Shown: positions 33,348 through 42,539, numbered from the stretch's first letter. The stretch is 64,000 nt of DNA from Parapedobacter pyrenivorans_A (GCF_041925275.1 NZ_JBHEUZ010000020.1:1-64000), one strand, 5' to 3'. Notes: generated from the letters alone by a model not told the origin. Numbers and translations are program-made.

Positions 33348-35669
33348 TTACACCGCTTCGGCTACGCCGCGTAGTGTCTTCGCTGCTTCGACCATGGCTT
33401 CCAGCGCAGCCTTTGTTTCCGGCCACGCGCGGGTTTTCAGACCGCAATCGGGATTAACCCAAAGTTGCTCGGCAGGGATAACGGCCTTCGCCTTTTCAAG
33501 CAATTTGACCATCTCCTCTTTGCTCGGTACGCGCGGTGAGTGGATGTCGTAAACACCGGGTCCGATATCATTCGGGTAGTTGAAGTCTGCAAAGGCATCG
33601 AGTAGCTCCATCTGTGAGCGCGATGTCTCGATGGTGATCACGTCTGCATCCATGGCAGCAATGTGCTCGATGATGTCGTTAAACTCAGAATAGCACATGT
33701 GGGTGTGTATCTGCGTATCATCTGCTACGTTTGACGAAGACACACGGAAGGCACGCACGGCCCAGTCGAGGTATGCCTTGTGGTCGGCCTTGCGCAGCGG
33801 CAAGCCTTCGCGGATAGCGGGCTCATCGATCTGGATGATTTTGATACCTGCTTTTTCCAATGCTTGCACCTCGTCCAAAATAGCTAAGGCAATTTGGTAG
33901 GTGGTTTCCGACCGTGGCTGGTCATTGCGCACAAACGACCATTGCAGAATGGTCACCGGGCCGGTAAGCATCCCTTTTACGGGGCGGTTGGTGAGGGTTT
34001 GTGCGTAGGCCGACCAATAGACGGTCATGTCGTTCGGGCGTGAGACATCACCGTAGATGACGGGAGGCTTCACGCAGCGTGAACCGTAGGATTGTACCCA
34101 GCCGTTTTTGGTGAAGGCATAGCCTGACAGCTGCTCGCCGAAGTACTCTACCATGTCGTTGCGCTCAAACTCGCCGTGTACCAGCACATCGATGTCCAGG
34201 TCTTCTTGTAGGCGGATGGTCCGCTCGGTTTCTTCAGCGATGAGCTTGTCGTACTCTTCTTGTGTAATCGCACCTTTTTTGAGGTCAGCGCGCCATTTGC
34301 GCACGTCCCGGGTTTGCGGGAACGAGCCGATGGTCGTGGTGGCAAAGGCGGGTAAGTTGAACTTTGCCTGTTGCGTGGCTTTACGGTCGGCAAACGGGCT
34401 GGTACGTGTAGCGTCGTCATCCGTAATGTTCTTCACGCGGGTCTTCACGTCGTCGCGGTGGATGAGTGAAGAGGTACGGCGGCTTTGCTGTGCGGCTTGG
34501 TTAGCCTCAAAGCGTGCCGTAATGGCACTATTAGCATCGCCAGTGGCTAACGCAGCCAAATCGGTTACTTCCGTAAGTTTTTGTTTGGCAAAGGCGAGCC
34601 AGTTTTTTACTTCCGCAGGAAGCGATTGTTCATTGTCTTCCAAATCAAGATCGAACGGAACGTGCAGCAACGAGCTGGACGGGGCAACCCATACGCGGTC
34701 GGCACCCAGCGCGTCAACGGCCCGTCCAATCTTTTTGAGGGAAGTTTCGTAGTCATTTTTCCAGATGTTGCGGCCATCCACTACGCCGAGCGACAGGGTA
34801 AGGCCGGAAGGAACGCTGCTCAATAATTCGTCAAGCTGGTTTTCGCCGCGTACGAGGTCGATGTGCAGGGCCTGTACGGGTAAATTCAATGCGGTCTGTG
34901 CATTTTCACGCAGCGACTCGAAGTAAGTGGCAACCACGAGTTTGGTGCCTTTTGCAGCAGCGGCGAGGCGGTTGTAAACAGTTTGGTAAAGCGCGCGGGT
35001 TTTATCGTCGATGTCCAATGCGAGGAAAGGTTCGTCAAGCTGTATCCACTCAGCTCCGGCTTGCGCCAGTTTGCCCAGGATTTCTTCATAAACGGGCAAC
35101 AGGCGGTCGATGAGGTCGATCCGGTCGAAACCGGCTTCTTTCTCCTTGCCCAGCAGCAGGTAGGTGATGGGACCGATTAATACGGGCTTGGTGTCGATAC
35201 CCAATTGCTTGGCTTCGTTGAATTCGTTGACCACCTTCTCGGAAGTGAGGCGGAACTGCTGGTCTTTCACGAACTCGGGCACGATGTAGTGGTAGTTGGT
35301 ATCGAACCACTTGGTCATTTCCATGGCGGTTACATCGAGTCCGTCTTGCTGGAAGCCACGGGCCATGGCGAAATATAAATCGAGGTTATAAGAAGAAGCA
35401 CCTTCCACTGCGAAACCCTTGTAGCGGGTTGGGATGGCGCCGACGGTAAGTGTAAGGTCGAGCACCTGGTCATAGAACGAAAAATCGTTGGAAGGGATAA
35501 GGGCGATGCCTGCCTCCCGTTGGGTTTTCCAATTTTCTTCGCGAATGGCGCGCGCGGCCCCCAGCAGTTCCTGTTGGCTGATTTTCTTTGCCCAGTAGGC
35601 TTCGTTGGCCTTTTTCAGCTCCCGAAGGGCACCGATACGCGGGTAACCCAAGTTGTTGGTTTTTAACAT
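33348..35669 (-). CDS. metE: Cobalamin-independent methionine synthase
   Basis: 773-residue double TIM-barrel enzyme that methylates homocysteine from 5-methyl-THF polyglutamate without B12. The N-terminal half begins NNLGYPRIGALRELKKANEAYW. The catalytic C-terminal half shows TTIGSFPQTRDVRKWRADLKKG, GMLTGPVTILQWSFVRNDQP, IQIDEPAIREGLP, the zinc ligands in HTHMCYSEFNDII and WVNPDCGLKTR. ATG 35669 is set by homology. A SAM-I riboswitch lies 114-218 nt upstream and a terminator follows, so this is a single-gene unit repressed when SAM is plentiful. Confidence 0.97.
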   Translation of the reverse strand: MLKTNNLGYPRIGALRELKKANEAYWAKKISQQELLGAARAIREENWKTQREAGIALIPSNDFSFYDQVLDLTLTVGAIPTRYKGFAVEGASSYNLDLYFAMARGFQQDGLDVTAMEMTKWFDTNYHYIVPEFVKDQQFRLTSEKVVNEFNEAKQLGIDTKPVLIGPITYLLLGKEKEAGFDRIDLIDRLLPVYEEILGKLAQAGAEWIQLDEPFLALDIDDKTRALYQTVYNRLAAAAKGTKLVVATYFESLRENAQTALNLPVQALHIDLVRGENQLDELLSSVPSGLTLSLGVVDGRNIWKNDYETSLKKIGRAVDALGADRVWVAPSSSLLHVPFDLDLEDNEQSLPAEVKNWLAFAKQKLTEVTDLAALATGDANSAITARFEANQAAQQSRRTSSLIHRDDVKTRVKNITDDDATRTSPFADRKATQQAKFNLPAFATTTIGSFPQTRDVRKWRADLKKGAITQEEYDKLIAEETERTIRLQEDLDIDVLVHGEFERNDMVEYFGEQLSGYAFTKNGWVQSYGSRCVKPPVIYGDVSRPNDMTVYWSAYAQTLTNRPVKGMLTGPVTILQWSFVRNDQPRSETTYQIALAILDEVQALEKAGIKIIQIDEPAIREGLPLRKADHKAYLDWAVRAFRVSSSNVADDTQIHTHMCYSEFNDIIEHIAAMDADVITIETSRSQMELLDAFADFNYPNDIGPGVYDIHSPRVPSKEEMVKLLEKAKAVIPAEQLWVNPDCGLKTRAWPETKAALEAMVEAAKTLRGVAEAV

Positions 35670-35783
35670 GATATTGTTTGAATAAATTAATGTACAATAC
35701 AGCGACATCCTTCCATTTGCGGACAAGAGGAGTCTTTTCTTACTGGATGCTTTCGGGAGAGGGCACAAGGGTGAGTTGTGTCT

Positions 35784-35887
35784 GCTTATTTTTCCCCCAC
35801 CGAGGCGGGAGTAGAATTTAGCACCTTGTCTGCCGACAGGTTGCTAAGGCTTCACAGGGTCCATTCCCTCTGCCTTTCTCCATAAGC
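35784..35887 (-). ncRNA. SAM-I riboswitch (S-box) controlling metE
   Basis: Minus-strand aptamer with all S-box landmarks: P1 arms GCTTAT/ATAAGC (35887-35882 and 35789-35784), the core AGGGAATGGACCCTGTGAAG, the GCAACCTG segment, the P3 stem CCTGTC/GACAAGG, AAGGTGCTAAATTCTAC, and a P4 hairpin. It lies in the metE 5' leader. Between the aptamer and the metE ATG I see a CACAA/TTGTG hairpin (about 35762-35778) but no hairpin with a U-tract, so the switch may act on translation. Confidence 0.9.
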
Positions 35888-35920
35888 GGCCGCTAATATC
35901 GGGATTAAGATTGAAATACG

Positions 35921-35928
35921 CAAAAATA
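35921..35928 (-). promoter_or_regulatory. Promoter -7 element of the metE transcript
   Basis: Minus-strand TATTTTTG, 34 nt upstream of the riboswitch P1. No clear TTG at the normal spacing. Confidence 0.45.
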
Positions 35929-36013
35929 TTAATTGTGGAACGGGGATGACACGGATTGAGCAGATTTAAACGGATCTATGCATTCTTGCGCCGGGGAACT
36001 TATAGGGGGAAAA

Positions 36014-36703
36014 TCAACTCACCAACAACTTATATCCCTTGCCATGCACATTCACGATCTCGACCTTTGGGTCATCGCGCAGGTATTTGCGTAGCTTGCT
36101 GAGGAACACGTCCATGCTGCGGCCATTGAAGTAGTTGTCGTCGTGCCAGATTTTCAGTAGGGCTTCCTCGCGTGTGAGCACATCGTTTTTCTTGATACAA
36201 AGCAGGCGGAGCAGCTCCGCTTCTTTGGTTGATAGTTTTTGCTGTTGCCCGTTGTAGCTGATCTGCTGGGCCACATAGTCAAAGTGGTATTTGCCGATCT
36301 CGAATTGGTCGGCGTACGCCTCTTCCTGTTTTTCTCGCGATGCCCGTTTAAGCAACGCATGGATACGTAGTAACAGCTCCTCCACACGGAAAGGCTTGGT
36401 GATGTAGTCGTCGCCGCCCAGTCCGAACGCTTCGGTTTTATCTTCCATCATTCCTTTGGCGGTGGCAAAGATGATGGGGATGTCCGCGTTGGTCTTGCGG
36501 ATTTCCTTGCCCAACGTGAAACCATCCTTGCGGGGCATCATCACATCGAGTATACAGAGGTCAAATGGCTCTTTATTGAACTGGCGCAGTGCTTCGTCAC
36601 CGTCCTTGCATAGGACAACGTCAAATTTGCCTTTCAGCTCTAAATAGTCTTTCAGAATATCGCCCAGGTTCGGGTCGTCTTCTGCCAATAGAATCTTTTG
36701 CAT
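36014..36703 (-). CDS. OmpR-family response regulator (RprY-like)
   Basis: 229 residues. The receiver domain (1-~120) holds the acidic pair in LLAEDDPNLGDIL, phospho-acceptor Asp in LCILDVMMPRKDGF, the switch Thr in IIFATAKG and Lys in YITKPFRVEELL. The C-terminal winged helix (about 135-229; TKEAELLRLLCIKKNDVL, MDVFLSKLRKYLRDDP) binds DNA. It lies 14 nt downstream of its cognate kinase. In Bacteroidota this arrangement resembles RprXY; the signal is unknown. Confidence 0.9.
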   Translation of the reverse strand: MQKILLAEDDPNLGDILKDYLELKGKFDVVLCKDGDEALRQFNKEPFDLCILDVMMPRKDGFTLGKEIRKTNADIPIIFATAKGMMEDKTEAFGLGGDDYITKPFRVEELLLRIHALLKRASREKQEEAYADQFEIGKYHFDYVAQQISYNGQQQKLSTKEAELLRLLCIKKNDVLTREEALLKIWHDDNYFNGRSMDVFLSKLRKYLRDDPKVEIVNVHGKGYKLLVS

Positions 36704-36717
36704 AGTGGTTGGTCTCC

Positions 36718-38538
36718 CTATCGTTCGAGCGGTAACGTGATTTCAAATGAAGTTCCTTTGTCTTTTTCGCTACGTACATGTACTTTGCCACCCAACCGTT
36801 TAACGATATCGTTCACGTAGCTGAGTCCAAGGCCAAAGCCTTTCACGTCATGGCGGTTTCCGGTTGGGATGCGGTAAAATTGATCGAAAATCTTCGAGAG
36901 CTGGTCCCGGTTCATCCCAATGCCCTTATCGGCCACGGTGATGTGGATTTGCTTACTGCTGTTTTTTGTTCTGATGGTGATGTCGGGGTTTTCAGCGCTG
37001 TATTTTATGGCGTTGTCCAACAAATTGAACAATACGTTAGAAAGGTGCAACTCATCGCCCGATACGACAGCATCGGTGGCATCGAGGTGCATGCTAACCT
37101 TGGCTTCGTGTTTAAGCAGTTGCAGCTCCATGCTATCCACCACCGCTTGGGCAAGATCGTTCATGTCTACAGGGCGATGTTCCAGCTTCAGGTTATCTTT
37201 CTCGAGGCGAGCGATATTGAGCACGCGTTCAATGTGATTGCCCAACCGGACGTTTTCATCGTAGATAATGTTGGCCAAGCGGGAGGCACGTTGCTGGTCG
37301 GCAGCGATGTCGGCATCCTTGAGCGATTCGCTGGCGATCATGATGGTGGCTACCGGCGTTTTAAACTCGTGCGTCATGTTGTTGATGAAATCTGTTTTCA
37401 TCTCCGATATTTTCTTCTGCCGGAGCATGGTAAAGATGGTATACGTAAAGGATCCGATCAATACCAGCAACAGGGTCGCCGAAGAAAACAGCATCACCGT
37501 CATGTTTCCCATCAATACATGGTCCTTGTTGGGAAAATATATGGCCAAGCGGCCAGACGAACGCTCGTTATCTGCCCGGAACAATTCGGTGGTGTATAGG
37601 CTTTGTGGGTTGGGTTCTTCTGTTTCTGAGAAGTTGGCGAACGACGCATATAGCGTGGTGCTCCTATCCTTGATGACGAGGTCGAACGGCGAATGGATCG
37701 CCCTGTTCTTAAGCTCTTTCTCCAGCTCCGATTTGATATAAGCCACGTTGATCCGCTCGCTCAACGGGCGCTTATATAACTCCATTTCCGCCTCAAAACC
37801 CTTTACTATCATCGGGTTTTTGCCACTTAAGATAGCAATGGTATCCATCAACGTGCTCGCTTGCAACAGCTGTAGCTCCTGCTCCTTGCGGGCAATCTCG
37901 CGACTCATCTTGAGGTCCTGTCGGGGGGCGAACGCTTTTATCGCATATTTTATGCTCGTTGTGTTGAACGCGTCGGGCCCTATCGGGATAAAGTACCGCA
38001 CGCTGTCATCCTTGGCTTTGACCGTCGGCACTTGACGGGCAGCGGAAAGCCCTATGGAATTATCATTCCGTTGGAAGCCATTGTCAATCACAATGTTTGA
38101 TTGATAGCTGACCGACACGAGGTGTTGATATTGCGGATTATTGATATACGTTTCATAGAAATCGTTATTTTCAATAGGGATAACGATCGGGAATTGTTTG
38201 TTAAGTTCCTCTTCCTGCTGAAGAAATGCCAGATGTAGTTCTGCCTGCTTTTGGTGCAATCTTTCGATCTCCGTTTTTAAGCGGAGCTGTTCTTCGAGTT
38301 TGCGTTGTTCGCGCTCCAGCTTTTCTTTGTTCTTACGTTGGGCGGCAGCAAGCTGCATCACTTCCCGCTTTTCGGCTTTGGAGGCAACCGCATTGAGCGC
38401 CGCTTTCACAGACTCGTCAAAAAGCTGGGCCTTCAATGCATACGACTGGCGGATAAAAAAGTACTGCATAGACACCACCCCCAAAAGGGCGACTGTCATC
38501 AGACCGATGATTAATCCAATACTCTTTTTGTGCTTCAT
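36718..38538 (-). CDS. Membrane sensor histidine kinase (RprX-like)
   Basis: 606 residues. A first transmembrane helix (about 8-30) is followed by a long periplasmic region with a charged coiled coil (about 50-115, many K/E/Q), then a second helix (about 345-368). The HisKA H-box is FINNMTHEFKTPVATIMIAS and the ATPase domain has FNLLDNAIKYS, DKGIGM, FDQFYRI and GFGLGLSYVNDI; all catalytic boxes look intact. The gene precedes its response regulator by 14 nt. A TATTTTTG -7 element lies at 38545-38552, 6 nt before the ATG. The coiled coil may be the signal-sensing or dimerisation part (inference). Confidence 0.9.
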   Translation of the reverse strand: MKHKKSIGLIIGLMTVALLGVVSMQYFFIRQSYALKAQLFDESVKAALNAVASKAEKREVMQLAAAQRKNKEKLEREQRKLEEQLRLKTEIERLHQKQAELHLAFLQQEEELNKQFPIVIPIENNDFYETYINNPQYQHLVSVSYQSNIVIDNGFQRNDNSIGLSAARQVPTVKAKDDSVRYFIPIGPDAFNTTSIKYAIKAFAPRQDLKMSREIARKEQELQLLQASTLMDTIAILSGKNPMIVKGFEAEMELYKRPLSERINVAYIKSELEKELKNRAIHSPFDLVIKDRSTTLYASFANFSETEEPNPQSLYTTELFRADNERSSGRLAIYFPNKDHVLMGNMTVMLFSSATLLLVLIGSFTYTIFTMLRQKKISEMKTDFINNMTHEFKTPVATIMIASESLKDADIAADQQRASRLANIIYDENVRLGNHIERVLNIARLEKDNLKLEHRPVDMNDLAQAVVDSMELQLLKHEAKVSMHLDATDAVVSGDELHLSNVLFNLLDNAIKYSAENPDITIRTKNSSKQIHITVADKGIGMNRDQLSKIFDQFYRIPTGNRHDVKGFGLGLSYVNDIVKRLGGKVHVRSEKDKGTSFEITLPLER

Positions 38539-38606
38539 TCCCTACAAAAATACATAAGCTGTAAGGCAAACAGTAGCTTTTAACAAATTTTAACACCGTG
38601 TGTCAG

Positions 38607-38635
38607 TTGGCGTTCTGTTATTTTCGCTACTTTTG
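38607..38635 (+). promoter_or_regulatory. Promoter of the repeat-containing secreted gene
   Basis: TTG at 38607-38609, 18-nt spacer, TACTTTTG at 38628-38635; the ATG is at 38658. Confidence 0.7.
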
Positions 38636-38657
38636 GGTGTACCAATCTGCTTGGGTT

Positions 38658-39062
38658 ATGAATAGGTGCTATAATTTTTTAGTTGCTTTTTTTTGTTTGC
38701 CCGTAGTGGGGTTTGCCCAGCATGACGGGGGTACCGGAGCCTTGCGTATGATGAAGCCTGAAAGGCGGACCGTTATCGATTCTGTTCTGTCGGACTCCAA
38801 ACCAAAACGCGGCGATCGGGTATTTGACACCTATCCGATGCCCAACGGGTACCGCAGGGATTACGCCGTAGCCATGCCGAATGCTTACCGGGGGGACAAT
38901 TGCGTGCCCATACCGAATGCTTACCAAGTGGGTCCCGGCAGTTTTATTGTCCAAACAGACCGCATAACAGGTGAGCATGTGGTGGATAGTGCCCTTATGA
39001 ACCAGTTGAATAAACTGCTGGACAAACAAAAAGAGCAATCTCCAAAGGCAGGGAGACCCTAG
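38658..39062 (+). CDS. Secreted protein with three 12-residue PNxY repeats
   Basis: 134 residues: signal peptide MNRCYNFLVAFFCLPVVGFA, then a basic stretch, then three tandem 12-residue units starting MPNGYRRDYAVA, MPNAYRGDNCVP, IPNAYQVGPGSF, then a helical tail rich in Q/K. I do not recognise a family. The repeats are exact in period and keep P-N-x-Y at the same place, suggesting a short surface or periplasmic motif array. ATG 38658 is chosen because it begins the signal peptide and follows the promoter at 38607; the open frame upstream lies over that promoter. The 3' end overlaps the convergent methyltransferase gene by 4 bp. Confidence 0.7.
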   Translation: MNRCYNFLVAFFCLPVVGFAQHDGGTGALRMMKPERRTVIDSVLSDSKPKRGDRVFDTYPMPNGYRRDYAVAMPNAYRGDNCVPIPNAYQVGPGSFIVQTDRITGEHVVDSALMNQLNKLLDKQKEQSPKAGRP

Positions 39063-39790
39063 CCCGCTGTTTTGGTTACGTGGAGCTTCCGGCCCACCTT
39101 GTTAAAGGTGTACCCTTTTTTATCATTGAAATACTCGTCTACCGCATTGCGGCAGCCCGACCAATCGTAATAATCGTCGAATATAAGTTTACCACCCGGA
39201 GAAAGGTGGGGTTCGATCTGGAGCAGGCAGCTCATTACCGAGGCGTACCAATCGCAATCGATGTGAGCCAACGCCACCGGCTGGGTAATGTATAGGGTAT
39301 CTTCGAAATAGCCTTTGATGAGCTTGATGTTGTTTTTTTTGGGAGGCAAGCCGTGTTTTGTTAGATTGGTTGCCACCACTTCCTGTAGGTTTTCGGTATA
39401 TCCATAATACGTGTTGCGGCCGATTCCCTTTGATTTGCCGCTTTTGATTTCTTCATACCGGGCATGGACATCGGCATCATCCTTGTCTGACGGTGGCGGG
39501 ATCATCCCGAAAGCATCGTATAGGCGGAACTCGCGTTGAGGGGCCTTTGCTTTGCCCAAAGCGATGGCCGATCCACCAAGGGCGCAGCCTGCTTCGATAA
39601 ATAGGCCGGTTACCTGCGCCTCTTCCACCTTCCGGGCCACCTCATACAGATTGAGCAGGTCGCGGGTGTTGAGGTAGGTCAACTGCGCAGCCTTGACCTG
39701 TAGGATGGCTGCTTTGTTGCCATCCGTAAGGCGGTACCACCAGGCAAGCGCCTTGGCGGTTACCCCATCCGCGACCTCGTGGATACCCAT
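39059..39790 (-). CDS. TylF/MycF-like class I methyltransferase
   Basis: 243 residues resembling the macrocin-O-methyltransferase (TylF) family. The SAM-binding loop is GLFIEAGCALGGSAIALG; the metal/catalytic region HIDCDWYASV and SPGGKLIFDDYYDWSGCRNAV are family-typical. Such enzymes methylate sugar hydroxyls in antibiotic pathways, but no biosynthetic cluster is present here; the gene starts 3 nt after pyk ends and is probably co-transcribed with it. The substrate is therefore unknown. Confidence 0.8.
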   Translation of the reverse strand: MGIHEVADGVTAKALAWWYRLTDGNKAAILQVKAAQLTYLNTRDLLNLYEVARKVEEAQVTGLFIEAGCALGGSAIALGKAKAPQREFRLYDAFGMIPPPSDKDDADVHARYEEIKSGKSKGIGRNTYYGYTENLQEVVATNLTKHGLPPKKNNIKLIKGYFEDTLYITQPVALAHIDCDWYASVMSCLLQIEPHLSPGGKLIFDDYYDWSGCRNAVDEYFNDKKGYTFNKVGRKLHVTKTAG

Positions 39791-39793
39791 CCG

Positions 39794-41224
39794 CTACTCC
39801 ATTTCGGTTACCTTGATTGTATTTGTCTTCCCTTTCTTATGCAAGGGGGTAGACGCGGTGTTGATGACGATTTGCCCCGGCTGCACGAGTTTTTTTGACT
39901 TTAGCAACGAGTTTACATCATGGATGCTGCCATCGGTGCTTTCAAACTTGTCGTAGTAGAACGTTTTTACGCCCCATAGAAGCGTCAGCGTATTGAGCAG
40001 CGCCCGGTTGCCGGTAAAAATATAGATGTCTGCATTGGGGCGATAGCTCGAAATCTCAAAAGCGGTATAACCTGAGTAGGTCATGGCCACGATGGCCGAA
40101 GCACTGGTTTTTTCGGCCAGGTACACTGATGAGCCACAGATGGCATCGGGAATCACCGACTCGACGTCTTGATCTGTCTTTGTAGAACTGTAATACGGGT
40201 AAGATGTCCGCTCCACATGGACGATGATCTTGCTCATGGTCTCAATCACGATTTCGGGAAATTCGCCCACAGACGTTTCGCCGCTCAGCATGACCGCGTC
40301 GGCACCATCGAGCACCGAATTGGCTACGTCGTTTACTTCCGCTCGCGTAGGGCGCGGCGTCGTGATCATGCTTTCCAGCATCTGCGTGGCGATGATGACC
40401 GGCTTCGAGGCGTTACGGCATTTCTTGACAATCATTTTCTGCAGTACCGGAACATCTTCCATGGGCATCTCCACGCCAAGGTCTCCCCGGGCTACCATGA
40501 TACCGTCGGTCACCTCGATGATGGCGTCGATATTGTCAATCGCTTCCGGCTTTTCTATTTTCGCAATGACACGTGATGATTTTCCTGCTTCACGGATAAC
40601 GTCTTTCAACCGCACAATGTCTTCCGCGTTACGCACGAACGACATGCCGATCCACTCCACATCGTATTGTAATACGAAATGGAGGTTGTCGAGGTCCTCT
40701 TCGGTAAGGCTTGGGATGGATACCTTCGTGTTTGGCAGGTTTACTCCTTTGCGCGACGTAAGTACGCCACCATGTACGACCTCGCACCACACCGTGTCTT
40801 CCAGGTTGCTGCGCAGCACCCGTAGCTGTATTTTCCCATCGTCGAGCAAGATGATTTCATTTTCATTCACATCTTTGGGAAACTCGGGGTAGGTGATATA
40901 AATTTGGTTCTCGTCTCCCACGAGCTTGTGGGTGGTAATTTCGACTTGGCTTCCATTGAGGAGTACCGCCCCGCCTTCTTTCATTTTGCCGATCCGGATT
41001 TTAGGGCCTTGGAGGTCGGCCAGAATACCGATATTCGTGTTGTATTCGCTGTTGATTTCCCGTATGGTGTTGATAACCGCTAGGTGATCTTCTTGGCTGC
41101 CGTGCGAAAAGTTGAGACGGCATACATCTACACCCTTGGCAATTAGGCTAGTTAGTATTTCTTTCTTTGCCGATGCTGGCCCCAGTGTGGCAACTATTTT
41201 AGTTCTCTTTTGAACCTTTTCCAT
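39794..41224 (-). CDS. pyk: Pyruvate kinase
   Basis: 476-residue glycolytic enzyme transferring phosphate from PEP to ADP. Motifs: TKIVATLGPAS, LNFSHGSQEDH, ADLQGPKIRIG, the catalytic Lys/Mg region VIAKIEKPEAIDNIDAI, MVARGDLGVEMP and TQMLESMITTPRPTRAEVNDVANSVLDGADAVMLSGETS (split here across adjacent motifs). The C-terminal allosteric domain is of usual length. A TAAGTTTG -7 element lies at 41334-41341, about 110 nt upstream of the ATG. It leads an operon with the methyltransferase. Confidence 0.96.
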   Translation of the reverse strand: MEKVQKRTKIVATLGPASAKKEILTSLIAKGVDVCRLNFSHGSQEDHLAVINTIREINSEYNTNIGILADLQGPKIRIGKMKEGGAVLLNGSQVEITTHKLVGDENQIYITYPEFPKDVNENEIILLDDGKIQLRVLRSNLEDTVWCEVVHGGVLTSRKGVNLPNTKVSIPSLTEEDLDNLHFVLQYDVEWIGMSFVRNAEDIVRLKDVIREAGKSSRVIAKIEKPEAIDNIDAIIEVTDGIMVARGDLGVEMPMEDVPVLQKMIVKKCRNASKPVIIATQMLESMITTPRPTRAEVNDVANSVLDGADAVMLSGETSVGEFPEIVIETMSKIIVHVERTSYPYYSSTKTDQDVESVIPDAICGSSVYLAEKTSASAIVAMTYSGYTAFEISSYRPNADIYIFTGNRALLNTLTLLWGVKTFYYDKFESTDGSIHDVNSLLKSKKLVQPGQIVINTASTPLHKKGKTNTIKVTEME

Positions 41225-41425
41225 TTATTACTGTCAGTTAATGTGTTTCTATACGTGTGCCCTGCGCGGGCAGCCGTCTGATTTGTTCGTTTTCTAATCT
41301 ATGGTGTGATTGATACACTTTGATATACTTCGGCAAACTTAGGTAAATTCTTTTATTTATATGTAATGTAACCGAATTGCATTAAAAGAAATTCTTGGTC
41401 TCTCCGCCGCCTCTTACGGTACCTT

Positions 41426-41461
41426 TTTTATAGCGTAAATATGTTTTATAGCGTAAATATG
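41426..41461. repeat. Perfect 18-bp tandem duplication
   Basis: TTTTATAGCGTAAATATG occurs twice without a gap (41426-41443, 41444-41461), between the pyk promoter and the 3' end of the IPExxxVDY gene. A recent slippage event is likely. Confidence 0.9.
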
Positions 41462-41464
41462 GCA

Positions 41465-41887
41465 CTAAAATATCAGATTTTCTTTGGATTTCAATTTTTG
41501 CGGTGAGATTTCGCTGGCGGCCACTACATCTGTTAATGCGACGATGTGATCCAGCAGTACGTTAAGGTCTTCTTCGTCTATAAAGTTTCTGATGAGTAGG
41601 AAATAATCGGAGTGGCGCATTTCGGGTACCAAGACGCCGCTATCCATCCCGCGGTTTGCCAATAAGTAATACTCTGTTTCTCCGGTTTCGTCAAAATCGG
41701 CATACCGACTAAAAGAGGCTTGCCCCACGGGAGGCGGCATCCCAATTTCATAGTCGGCTATCTTATGCAGTTTTAATCCCGTAACCTTGTTGATAAAGTA
41801 ACACAGCCGATAGTCCCTAAGCGATGACGTAATGGCAATCAACACGAAGTCGAGATCCAATTCGTATTTTAATGTGACCTTATTCAA
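41465..41887 (-). CDS. IPExxxVDY family protein
   Basis: 140 residues, a Bacteroidota-specific family named for a motif that here reads VPEMRHSDY. The protein is soluble and its function unknown. In this phylum it is usually found beside rnc, acpP/fabF and pyk, and here it lies between pyk (same strand, downstream) and acpP-fabF-rnc (divergent), which supports the assignment. A TAAGTTTG -7 element lies at 41909-41916 (minus), 21 nt before the ATG. Confidence 0.8.
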   Translation of the reverse strand: MNKVTLKYELDLDFVLIAITSSLRDYRLCYFINKVTGLKLHKIADYEIGMPPPVGQASFSRYADFDETGETEYYLLANRGMDSGVLVPEMRHSDYFLLIRNFIDEEDLNVLLDHIVALTDVVAASEISPQKLKSKENLIF

Positions 41888-42275
41888 AGTATTTTCCTAT
41901 ATTCAACGCAAACTTAGATAAATTTGCTGTATTGTGGATAAAAGCAGCGGATTTATCGGTTTGGCTTCGGTGGGCTGGTGAGTTCGGTTTTTCGCTGAAA
42001 TGGAAGGAAAACCGGGCGGAGCGGAAAATTACAAAACAAAAGGACGGAATGTGCATTTACCATAAAAGGGATGAAGAGAAACGCATAACAGTTGACCCAT
42101 ATATTACCGGGTTAAAAGAAGCTAACTAATTCTTTTGCTAAATCGTTGATATAAAAACACTAATTCGGCTTGTGGGGAAAACCTGAATAATGCTCCAAAA
42201 ATCAAATATGTTTTACTATTTGCCGAAATTTATTTTTCTTTGCACAGATTTATTAAACAATTAAACTATAGAATC
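41888..42275. other. Divergent intergenic region before acpP
   Basis: 388 bp holding the IPExxxVDY promoter (41909-41916) and an A/T-rich stretch leading to acpP. A 65-codon open frame at 41932-42129 begins with TTG and has no recognisable features, so I do not call it. No consensus -7 element is clear for acpP; the sequence nearest to it is TTTCTTTG at 42235-42242. Confidence 0.5.
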
Positions 42276-42512
42276 ATGTCTGATATCGCATCAAGAGTTA
42301 AAGCAATCATCGTTGAAAAGCTAGGTGTAGACGAAAACGAAGTGACCCCGGAAGCTTCATTCACCAACGATTTGGGCGCCGACTCACTCGACACCGTGGA
42401 GTTGATCATGGAATTCGAAAAGGAATTCAACGTTGCAATCCCCGATGACCAGGCTGAGACCATCAGCACGGTAGGACAAGCAATCGCTTATTTAGAAAAA
42501 AACGTTAACTAA
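42276..42512 (+). CDS. acpP: Acyl carrier protein
   Basis: 78-residue acidic carrier. Ser37 in the GADSLDTVELIMEFEKEF motif takes the 4'-phosphopantetheine arm that carries growing fatty-acyl chains. ATG 42276 is preferred over the in-frame upstream codons because the family starts MSDIASRVKAIIVEKLGV. It leads acpP-fabF-rnc: fabF starts 27 nt after its stop. Confidence 0.97.
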   Translation: MSDIASRVKAIIVEKLGVDENEVTPEASFTNDLGADSLDTVELIMEFEKEFNVAIPDDQAETISTVGQAIAYLEKNVN

Positions 42513-42539
42513 CTAAATTCATTAGGCCAATCGTTATAA

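Noticed and set aside
41932..42129. 65-codon frame before acpP
   Set aside because: Starts with TTG, overlaps the minus-strand IPExxxVDY promoter, low-information Lys/Glu-rich sequence without homology I know.
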